From: Clostridia bacterium
GTDB lineage: Bacteria; Bacillota; Clostridia; Oscillospirales; CAG-272
DNA: 5,945 bases
Direction: 5' to 3'
Assembly: GCA_017382615.1 (NCBI GenBank)
Contig: JAFNZX010000235.1
Span: 1-5,945, forward strand
Numbering within the stretch: position 1 is the first letter of the stretch; each line of letters starts with the position of its first letter. This document shows positions 1 to 4,950 of the stretch, piece after piece. The notes under the pieces are model-generated. The model was not told where the DNA came from. It ran no database searches and was given only the letters and a program-made list of their open reading frames with translations. The position numbers were made by a program, and so were the translations under genes.

Positions 1-19
1 CAAGGCTCAACTTCATCAT
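1..19 (-). CDS. Possible start of a further gene, cut by the left edge
   Basis: On the minus strand an AGAGAGG ribosome-site-like stretch (34-28) is followed after 8 nt by two consecutive ATG codons (19-17 and 16-14) and then AAG TTG AGC CTT, giving M-M-K-L-S-L before the edge. The spacing is right for translation initiation, and the site lies just 18 nt beyond the stop of the secreted metallopeptidase-like gene, so it would be the next gene of that operon. A nearer ATG at 24-22 is closed by TGA after two codons and cannot be the start. Nothing can be said about function. The Lys-Leu-rich beginning would fit a signal peptide, but six codons are too few to claim one. Confidence 0.3.
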
Positions 20-37
20 TTCATTTTCCTCTCTACA

Positions 38-769
38 TCAATAATTATTTCCATTTGTTCTTATCGTGTCAATACACCGAGGACACCAAATTGTATTTGG
101 ATCTTCAGGATCATTGTATTGATAGCGCGTAGGATTATTATCAGAACGTTCAACAACACATCTGTGATTTAAGTCCGGATCGTGATGTACGATGACACCG
201 TACAAATGCGATAATTCATGCAGCATAACCAATATACCGTATGTATTATCCTCTTGTTGCCCAACTGTACTGCAAATTATTGGGTAATTATAATCGGATA
301 GCGCTTGAGGACCATTGAACGAATGCTCTGTGCGAGATGATGCATAACATGGATCATGCCCAGTAAAACCAAATCGTATCGTGCTTTCCGGAATACCTAT
401 TATTAAATTGTTTCGCAACCGAGTAATACTTTTGCAATGGCTATCATATTGAAAGCCTACTGATGAATTATTTATCATAGGATTGTCAGAATAGCATAAC
501 ACACACTCTTCCTCAAAAACGCAGTCACAATTCATCTCGAGATCTTCTGTCAAAGGCTCGTTCTGTTCGCTCGAAGTCTCGCTTTGTGCGGACTCCGAGC
601 CCGCGTCTTGTGTGACCGTGGGCGTTTCGGTCTGCTCGGTTTGTTGTTCGCCCGCGTATACGGGCAGCGAGGAAAGCACAAGCAAAAGTGCAAGCACGAT
701 TGCAAGTGCAGGGCATGTCAGCCACTTTTTTCGGGTTTTTCGGTCAATAGTCGTGGGGGTCATTTTCAT
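38..769 (-). CDS. Secreted cysteine-rich HExxH metallopeptidase-like protein
   Basis: A 243-residue protein predicted to be exported and to act outside the membrane as a zinc peptidase; the substrate is unknown. Seen: a basic n-region (RKTRKK), a hydrophobic stretch at about 20-39 ending in VYA (likely cleavage after Ala39), a Glu/Gln/Ser/Thr-rich linker at about 40-77, then a domain with ten cysteines (81, 83, 89, 92, 112, 141, 166, 204, 229, 232). The zinc motif HELSH covers 184-188, followed by Gly191 and H195-H196-D197. Cys204 and the pair C229-P-R-C232 follow, recalling the Cys arrangement after the active site in archaemetzincins and in secreted clostridial HExxHxxG proteins. The normal third-ligand position (+3 after Gly) is Val194; His195 is one residue later. 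The start chosen is ATG 769, 8 nt from AAGGAG; the upstream GTG 778 and ATG 775 are too close to it. GC content changes sharply near 540. Family placement is inferred from motifs. Confidence 0.72.
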   Translation of the reverse strand: MKMTPTTIDRKTRKKWLTCPALAIVLALLLVLSSLPVYAGEQQTEQTETPTVTQDAGSESAQSETSSEQNEPLTEDLEMNCDCVFEEECVLCYSDNPMINNSSVGFQYDSHCKSITRLRNNLIIGIPESTIRFGFTGHDPCYASSRTEHSFNGPQALSDYNYPIICSTVGQQEDNTYGILVMLHELSHLYGVIVHHDPDLNHRCVVERSDNNPTRYQYNDPEDPNTIWCPRCIDTIRTNGNNY

Positions 770-777
770 TATCATCA

Positions 778-783
778 CTCCTT
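778..783 (-). promoter_or_regulatory. Ribosome binding site deciding the metallopeptidase start
   Basis: AAGGAG on the minus strand. Possible in-frame starts nearby are GTG 778 (overlaps the site), ATG 775 (2 nt away), ATG 769 (8 nt away) and ATG 763 (14 nt away). Only 769 has normal spacing, so translation most likely begins there. Confidence 0.7.
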
Positions 784-825
784 TTTATTATTTCTGTGAC
801 TCCACGCGGCTCGTTGACCAAGAAT

Positions 826-854
826 AGTATACCATAATTTCCATGATTTGTCAA
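826..854 (-). promoter_or_regulatory. SigA-type promoter for the metallopeptidase-like gene
   Basis: On the minus strand TTGACA (854-849) and TATACT (831-826) are separated by exactly 17 nt, and a TG lies one base before the -10, giving an extended -10. Transcription would start near 819, leaving an untranslated leader of about 50 nt before ATG 769. The -35 matches consensus fully and the -10 at five of six positions, so strong constitutive transcription is expected unless a repressor acts here. Confidence 0.8.
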
Positions 855-904
855 GTATTTTTGTGCATTGTGCGCACGCCGGAGCATTGTAACGCATAAA
901 AATC

Positions 905-934
905 GGGCAGAGCCTTGCGGCTCTGCCCTTTTTT
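905..934 (-). terminator. Intrinsic terminator after the rhaB-prs unit
   Basis: A perfect 10-bp stem (905-914 with 919-928, GGGCAGAGCC against GGCTCTGCCC) has a 4-nt loop. On the minus strand it starts 16 nt after the stop codon of the PRPP synthetase and is followed by a T-rich tract (GATTTTT, 904-898). On the plus strand it is followed by six T (929-934), so it can work in both directions. Its placement between the prs stop and the next promoter (849-854) marks the end of the rhaB-prs transcript. Confidence 0.88.
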
Positions 935-944
935 GCTATTTGCT

Positions 945-2072
945 TTACTTACCCTGTGCAAGCTCTGCCTTATGCTTTTCCATAAGTGCCTTGATCTTGT
1001 CAACGGGATCCAGCAGCTCACTGATGGTGGTGTCGTGGTTGAGCGTCTCGATAATGTAGGATACGTACTTGGACATATCAACCTCAACGAACCAAGGCTT
1101 CTCTGCCAGCTCGGGACGGCGGTACACCAGATTGGTGGACAGCACACGGTCGATAATACCGTTCTCGTACGCCTTGTCAAACTTATCGCAGCCGTCAGTA
1201 AACAGACCGAAGGATGCACATGCAAATACGCGCTTAGCGCCTCTGCTCTTAAGCTGGGTAGCAACGTCCAAGAGGGATTCGCCCGAGGAGATCATGTCGT
1301 CCACGATCAGCACGTCCTTGCCGTGCAGATCCTGACCGAGGTACTCGTGCGCCTCGATGGGGTTTTTGCCGTTGACCACGATGGAGTAGTTACGGCGCTT
1401 GTAGAACATACCGATATCCAGTCCCAGCACCGAGGAGAAGAACATGCATCTCTGCATAGCACCCTCGTCGGGAGAGATGATCATCATGCTGTCCTTATCG
1501 ATGATGACGTCGGGCACGCTGCGTACCAGTGCCTTGATCATCTGGTAGGTGGGTCTGACGTCGTCAAAGCCTTCCAGCGGAATGGCGTTACAAATTCTGG
1601 GGTCATGTGCGTCAAAGGTGATGATGTTGGAAACACCCATTGCCACCAGCTCCTGCAGCATCAGCGCACAGTCAAGTGACTCGCGTGCCTGTCTGCGGTG
1701 CTGTCTGCCCTCGTACAGCATGGGCATGATAACAGTAATTCTTCTTGCCTTACCTGCAATTGCGGCGATGATACGCTTGAGGTCTGCGTAGTGGTCATCG
1801 GGACTCATGGGGACGGTCATACCGTACATCTTATAGGTAACGCTATAATTAAATACGTCACAGATGATATACACGTCCTGTCCGCGCATGGACTGCTTGA
1901 TCAGTGCCTTTGCCTCGCCCGTGCCGAATCTGGGGCAGGATACGTTGACCAGATAGGTATCGTCCACGGAAAGTCCGTGCCAATCCTTGAGATAGTAATC
2001 TACCTTTTTACCGATCTCCTCACAACCGCGCATGCATACTACGCTAAGCTCGCCAAACTGCTGTTCCTTCAT
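945..2072 (-). CDS. prs: Ribose-phosphate pyrophosphokinase (PRPP synthetase), divergent long form
   Basis: A 375-residue cytosolic enzyme expected to transfer pyrophosphate from ATP to ribose 5-phosphate, giving PRPP for purine, pyrimidine, His, Trp and NAD synthesis. Prs landmarks appear in order: RFGTGEA (48-54, matching the usual RFSDGE), a GRQHRR stretch (122-127) where standard enzymes have YARQDRK, FDAHDP (153-158) with His156 at the catalytic-loop position, SPDEG (200-204), the KRR of the flexible catalytic loop (225-227), and the PRPP loop VLIVDDMISSGES (254-266) with Asp258-Asp259. The usual family length is about 310-320, so this copy is longer, with differences in the ARQDRK region and the loop (SSGES instead of DTGGT). 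Start ATG 2072 has GGAGG 6 nt upstream. It lies 39 nt after rhaB with no terminator or room for a full promoter between them, so the two are probably co-transcribed. The PRPP synthetase assignment is firm; substrate preference is inferred. Confidence 0.9.
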   Translation of the reverse strand: MKEQQFGELSVVCMRGCEEIGKKVDYYLKDWHGLSVDDTYLVNVSCPRFGTGEAKALIKQSMRGQDVYIICDVFNYSVTYKMYGMTVPMSPDDHYADLKRIIAAIAGKARRITVIMPMLYEGRQHRRQARESLDCALMLQELVAMGVSNIITFDAHDPRICNAIPLEGFDDVRPTYQMIKALVRSVPDVIIDKDSMMIISPDEGAMQRCMFFSSVLGLDIGMFYKRRNYSIVVNGKNPIEAHEYLGQDLHGKDVLIVDDMISSGESLLDVATQLKSRGAKRVFACASFGLFTDGCDKFDKAYENGIIDRVLSTNLVYRRPELAEKPWFVEVDMSKYVSYIIETLNHDTTISELLDPVDKIKALMEKHKAELAQGK

Positions 2073-2111
2073 GTTGTACCTCCGTTTTTTAATGATGCCA
2101 ATTATCAGATA

Positions 2112-3584
2112 TTACTGCAGCTTGCAGAAACGTGCGTACGCCTCGTCCCAAGCCTCTCTTTCAGTGCAGGGCTCGTAGTGCTTCATCTCAAAGGAATTTG
2201 CAACAACGACTCTTGCTTCCGCAAGATCCTTGATCTCGCCCTGTGCGATTGCCTGGGAGATCAGGTTACCGATTGCGGTTGCCTCTTCGGGACCTGCGCA
2301 TACGGGAATGCCGCACGCGTCTGCGGTCATCTGAGACAGGAACTTATCCTTGGTGCCGCCGCCCACGACGTTGATCATGGTTGCGGGCTTACCCTGCAGT
2401 CTGCCAATGGTATCTACGGTATAACGGTACTTCAGAGCCAGCGACTCATAAATGCAGCGAACAACCTCGCCAACCGTTTCGGGAACGGGCTGACCGGTCA
2501 TGCGGCAGTAATCGCGGATCTTTTCGGGCATATTGCCGGGGGTGTTGAAGGTCTTGTAGTCGACGTTGATGAGCGAGCGGAAGGGGGTGCATTCCTTTGC
2601 CCAAGCTTCCATCTGTGCAAAGGAGTAGTCCTTGCCTTCTCTCTTCCACTGTCTTCTGGATTCCTGAATGATCCAAAGACCCATGATATTCTTAAGGAAT
2701 CTGATCGTGCCCTCTGCACCGCCCTCGTTGGTGAAGTTAGCGGCTCTTGTTGCATCGGTGATCAGCGGAGCATCCAGCTCTGCGCCCATAAGCGACCAAG
2801 TGCCGGAGGAAATGTAAATGAAGTCCTTCTTGGTAGCGGGTACTGCGATCACGGCAGATGCGGTATCGTGAGATGCGGTGGTGTAGACCTGAATGCGGTT
2901 CTTACCAACCTCATCGGTGATGGAAGGCAGCAAGCCGCCAAGGCAAGTGCCGGGCTGCACCATGGGAGCAAACTTGCTCTCGGGAATGCCGAGCTTGGAG
3001 AGCAGCTCGCCTGCGATCTTTCTGGAATTTGCGTCCAGCACCATGCCGGTGGAAGCAATGGTATATTCGGTTGCCATCTTACCGGTCAGGAAGTAGTTAA
3101 GCAGGTCGGGGATGAACAGGATCTTGTCGGCTCTGTCAAATGCTTCGCCGTTGTCTCTCTTTTCAACAGCCAGCTGATTGAGGGTGTTGAAGTCGATTGC
3201 CTGGATACCGGTCACGCCGTAGATCTCTTCGGGAGATACGAAGTTCTTGACGTAGTCGGTCACGTTCTCGGTTCTTGCGTCACGGTAGTGGATGGGGTTT
3301 GCCATCAATCTGCCGTTTTTGTCGATCATACCGTAGTCAACGCCCCAGGTATCAATACCCATGCTGGCGATGTCGTCACCGTCGATGACGGTCTTGGTAA
3401 TCGAGTTCTTGATCTCAAAGTAGATGCGCAGGATATCCCAGGTAAATCTTCCGTTGACGTACATAGGGTCATTGGAGAATCTGTGATTCTCGCGCAAGGT
3501 CAGCTTTTCGCCGTCGAAAGAGCCAACGATACCTCTGCCGCTGGACGCGCCAAGGTCGATGGCAAGCATTTTTAATTCAGCCAT
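2112..3584 (-). CDS. rhaB: Rhamnulokinase (FGGY family)
   Basis: A 490-residue cytosolic sugar kinase that phosphorylates L-rhamnulose to L-rhamnulose 1-phosphate, the second step of L-rhamnose catabolism before aldolase cleavage to DHAP and lactaldehyde. Hallmarks: DLGASSGR (10-17, phosphate loop typical of RhaB), IDTWGVDYG (77-85), HYRDART (99-105), SHDTASA (238-244) with the likely catalytic base Asp240, ISSGTWSLMG (258-267), TNEGG with the following LKNIMGLWIIQE (285-308), and VVGGGTKD (406-413) of the nucleotide site. Length matches the family. Start ATG 3584 has GGGAGGG 4 nt upstream; reading further back to 3656 is rejected because that would include the promoter -10 and add residues unlike the family. 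It is the first gene of an apparent rhaB-prs unit. No isomerase, aldolase or regulator gene is in the window. A close FGGY specificity such as L-fuculose is possible but less likely given the RhaB-type motifs. Confidence 0.93.
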   Translation of the reverse strand: MAELKMLAIDLGASSGRGIVGSFDGEKLTLRENHRFSNDPMYVNGRFTWDILRIYFEIKNSITKTVIDGDDIASMGIDTWGVDYGMIDKNGRLMANPIHYRDARTENVTDYVKNFVSPEEIYGVTGIQAIDFNTLNQLAVEKRDNGEAFDRADKILFIPDLLNYFLTGKMATEYTIASTGMVLDANSRKIAGELLSKLGIPESKFAPMVQPGTCLGGLLPSITDEVGKNRIQVYTTASHDTASAVIAVPATKKDFIYISSGTWSLMGAELDAPLITDATRAANFTNEGGAEGTIRFLKNIMGLWIIQESRRQWKREGKDYSFAQMEAWAKECTPFRSLINVDYKTFNTPGNMPEKIRDYCRMTGQPVPETVGEVVRCIYESLALKYRYTVDTIGRLQGKPATMINVVGGGTKDKFLSQMTADACGIPVCAGPEEATAIGNLISQAIAQGEIKDLAEARVVVANSFEMKHYEPCTEREAWDEAYARFCKLQ

Positions 3585-3588
3585 AATA

Positions 3589-3595
3589 CCCTCCC
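3589..3595 (-). promoter_or_regulatory. Ribosome binding site deciding the rhaB start
   Basis: GGGAGGG on the minus strand sits 4 nt before ATG 3584. This places the rhaB start at the MAELKMLAIDLG residues, where the family normally begins, and not at the upstream ATG at 3656. Confidence 0.75.
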
Positions 3596-3632
3596 AAGTG
3601 TTTTTATAGGTTGACATAAATAGTGATAGTAC

Positions 3633-3676
3633 ATTATACCACAAAATTTGCAGCATTGTGTGAACTATATGTGAAC
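3633..3676 (-). promoter_or_regulatory. Extended -10 promoter of rhaB-prs with upstream direct repeat
   Basis: On the minus strand TATAAT (3638-3633) is preceded by TGG (3641-3639), a perfect extended -10. At 17-nt spacing the -35 position reads ACACAA (3661-3656), a poor match. Overlapping and just upstream is a tandem direct repeat, TGTGAAC at 3659-3665 and 3670-3676 as read on the plus strand, an 11-bp period. A weak -35 with helix-phased repeats beside it is the usual layout for an activator-dependent promoter. Transcription would start near 3626, about 42 nt before ATG 3584. The promoter is well supported; the activator site is inference. Confidence 0.72.
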
Positions 3677-3743
3677 GATGCGGCTTTTTACAATGTTTTT
3701 TTCAAACGAACTAAAGCAATCCCCCGTATGCACCCATAAATTT

Positions 3744-3846
3744 GTAGGGGCGAGAATTTCGGCAAAGCCGAAATATGTGATCGCCCGCGGGCGACCGCAG
3801 GTCGCCCCTACGGATGAAATGCGGGCGATTCGTGAATCGCCCCTAC
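3744..3846. repeat. Palindromic intergenic repeat of three GGGCGA/TCGCCC hairpin modules
   Basis: The element begins GTAGGGGCGA (3744-3753) and ends with its exact inverse TCGCCCCTAC (3837-3846); a second inverse copy lies at 3802-3811. Inside are three hairpins, each closed by GGGCGA and TCGCCC: 3748-3786 (containing a separate 8-bp stem, 3756-3763 with 3767-3774), 3789-3807 (8-bp stem, loop GCA) and 3823-3842 (9-bp stem, 2-nt loop, opening to CGTG). Modules one and two meet in a perfect 14-bp palindrome (3781-3794). It lies 9 nt beyond the bcp stop codon and encodes nothing convincing. This resembles MITE- or REP-like intergenic elements. No clear target-site duplication was found. No T-run follows the hairpins, so a standard terminator role is not shown. 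Confidence 0.75.
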
Positions 3847-3855
3847 GATTTCAAA

Positions 3856-4308
3856 TCAAAGTAACGCCAAAATCTCTGCTGCGTTGGTATCCGGCTTGGC
3901 CTTGGGCATGACGTGGGACACGATGCCCTGCTCGTCGATAATAAAGGTGCAGCGCACGACGCCAAAGCCCAGCTTGCCGTACAGCTTCTTTTCCGTCCAC
4001 GCGCCATAGGGCTCAATCGCAGCCTTTTCGGGGTCGGAAAGCAAGATAAAGGGCAGATTGTACTTTTCTGCAAACTTGACGTGCGAGGCGGTGCTGTCCT
4101 TGCTGATGCCGATGACTACGACGTCCTTTTGCTTGAACTGCTCGTACGCGCCCGCAAATGCGCACGCCTGGCGGGTACAGCCCGGGGTATTATCCTTGGG
4201 ATAGAAATACACGACTACCTTTTTGCCAAGGAAGTCGGAAAGGGATACTTGATTGCCAAACTGATCGCATAGTGTAAAATCGGGTGCTTTTTGTCCTACT
4301 GTAAGCAT
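3856..4308 (-). CDS. bcp: Thioredoxin-dependent thiol peroxidase (Bcp/PrxQ peroxiredoxin)
   Basis: A 150-residue cytosolic peroxiredoxin that reduces hydrogen peroxide and organic peroxides using a reactive cysteine recycled by thioredoxin. Seen: the N-terminal GQKAPDFTL (5-13), strand VVVYFYP ending at Pro37, the PxxxTxxC active-site motif (Pro37, Thr41, Cys44), Cys49 five residues later as the expected resolving cysteine of the Bcp/PrxQ class, and the conserved Arg119 in the VVRCTFIID segment. Length is typical. Additional cysteines are Cys14 and Cys120. Start ATG 4308 has GGAG 7 nt upstream. It follows the Nim-like gene by 28 nt on the same strand with no promoter visible between, so it is probably the second gene of a nim-bcp unit read from the promoter at 4854-4883. 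The downstream end touches the palindromic repeat. Confident family assignment. Confidence 0.94.
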   Translation of the reverse strand: MLTVGQKAPDFTLCDQFGNQVSLSDFLGKKVVVYFYPKDNTPGCTRQACAFAGAYEQFKQKDVVVIGISKDSTASHVKFAEKYNLPFILLSDPEKAAIEPYGAWTEKKLYGKLGFGVVRCTFIIDEQGIVSHVMPKAKPDTNAAEILALL

Positions 4309-4336
4309 ATTTTATCTCCTTTTTGTTTGCTTTTTA

Positions 4337-4819
4337 TTATTTTTCCTCGACCTGCTTGCCGCAGATATGCTCGGGTGTGAGCTTGAGCAGCAAGGTGCCT
4401 TTGGCAAGGCGGTCAAGCTCATGCTCGATAAAGGCGTCGTCCTTGGTAAATTGCTTGCTCAGTGCACGGCATACGGGCACGATGATCTCTTCATCGCGGA
4501 TCATTTCCACGCGTCCGAACACCACCACGCTGCGCACCAAGAGAGCCCAATCGCCCGGAATGGGCTTGCCCGGCTCGGTTACGCAATAGCACACCTTGTC
4601 CGAGGCGGTCAATGATTCGGTACGGTGGCTGCTGACTCTTCTGCCCGTGTGGAAATACAGGCAACCGTCATCGGGGTTATAATAGTGATTGATGGGCGTT
4701 GCATAGGGGTAGCCGCCGTCACCGTTGACGCTGAGCACGCCGCGCCTTTGCTTGCGTAAAATCTTGATACTGTCTTCCCGTGACAGCTGCTTGCTTTGTC
4801 TGACCATTTCGCGGAACAT
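4337..4819 (-). CDS. Pyridoxamine 5'-phosphate oxidase-fold flavoprotein, NimA-like
   Basis: A 160-residue cytosolic protein of the split-barrel FMN-binding superfamily, closest by pattern to the NimA/nitroimidazole-resistance-like group. Seen: an N-terminal helix segment REDSIKILRKQRRGVLSV (14-31), the GYPYATPINH strand (36-45), CLYFH (53-57), DKVCYCV (74-80), the RSVVVFGRVEMI strand (96-107) and a short C-terminal EHICGKQ (150-156). Proteins of this group commonly bind flavin and reduce small molecules, but members vary and many have no known substrate, so drug resistance must not be assumed. Start ATG 4819 has AAGGAG 7 nt upstream. It is first in a unit with bcp and is transcribed away from the aldo/keto reductase from a shared promoter region, suggesting a redox role. 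A plain heme- or FMN-binding protein without nitroreductase activity is the main alternative. Confidence 0.85.
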   Translation of the reverse strand: MFREMVRQSKQLSREDSIKILRKQRRGVLSVNGDGGYPYATPINHYYNPDDGCLYFHTGRRVSSHRTESLTASDKVCYCVTEPGKPIPGDWALLVRSVVVFGRVEMIRDEEIIVPVCRALSKQFTKDDAFIEHELDRLAKGTLLLKLTPEHICGKQVEEK

Positions 4820-4834
4820 ATCAGGTCTCCTTGT

Positions 4835-4855
4835 CTATATGTAAGATGTATATAG
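4835..4855. promoter_or_regulatory. Candidate operator inverted repeat in the nim leader
   Basis: CTATAT (4835-4840) and ATATAG (4850-4855) form a perfect 6-bp inverted repeat with a 9-nt centre. The right arm touches the -10 box of the nim promoter and the rest covers its predicted transcription start. A protein bound here would block that promoter. The arms are AT-only apart from the outer C/G, so chance is a real alternative. Confidence 0.3.
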
Positions 4856-4883
4856 TATACCACATTCCCCCGTCTTTCGTCAA
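4854..4883 (-). promoter_or_regulatory. SigA-type promoter for the nim-bcp unit
   Basis: On the minus strand TTGACG (4883-4878) and TATACT (4859-4854) are 18 nt apart, with TG one base before the -10. Transcription would start near 4847, about 28 nt ahead of ATG 4819. The -35 is 6 bp from the -35 of the opposing promoter. Confidence 0.75.
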
Positions 4884-4889
4884 GCGATA

Positions 4890-4918
4890 TTGACATGCTT
4901 TTTTTGTTGTGGTATAAT
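4890..4918 (+). promoter_or_regulatory. Consensus SigA-type promoter for the aldo/keto reductase
   Basis: TTGACA (4890-4895) and TATAAT (4913-4918) are both exact consensus with exactly 17 nt between them, and TGG precedes the -10. The spacer contains a run of seven T. Transcription would start near 4925, about 26 nt before ATG 4951. Confidence 0.88.
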
Positions 4919-4950
4919 ATGGATAATACATACGAAGGACGGTGCCACTT

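Noticed and set aside
915..1679. Long plus-strand open frame opposite the PRPP synthetase
   Set aside because: It lies entirely antisense to clear Prs coding sequence, has no ribosome site, and its residue pattern is the mirror of the real gene's codons.
1698..3575. 625-codon plus-strand open frame opposite rhaB and part of prs
   Set aside because: It spans the reverse complement of two well-recognised genes and the spacer between them, with no recognisable domain. The openness comes from the GC-rich codon use of the real genes.
3611..3640. Plus-strand promoter-like pair TTGACA with TATACC at 18-nt spacing
   Set aside because: No plus-strand gene follows before 4951, and the match overlaps the rhaB leader and the complement of its -10, so chance is the simpler reading.
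3585..3656. Longer rhaB start at 3656 adding 24 residues
   Set aside because: The extra codons contain the promoter -10, lie upstream of the predicted transcription start, and add residues unlike the normal rhamnulokinase N-terminus. ATG 3584 has the ribosome site.
3823..3842. Intrinsic terminator for nim-bcp
   Set aside because: The hairpin is strong, but no T-run follows on the minus strand, so a standard Rho-independent terminator is not supported.
3744..3846. CRISPR array
   Set aside because: The repeated pieces are short palindrome arms without regular spacers of constant length, and no cas genes are nearby.
3678..3911. Small 77-codon plus-strand open frame
   Set aside because: It runs through the palindromic repeat and then antisense into bcp, and has no ribosome site; the arginine- and proline-rich stretches come from the repeat.
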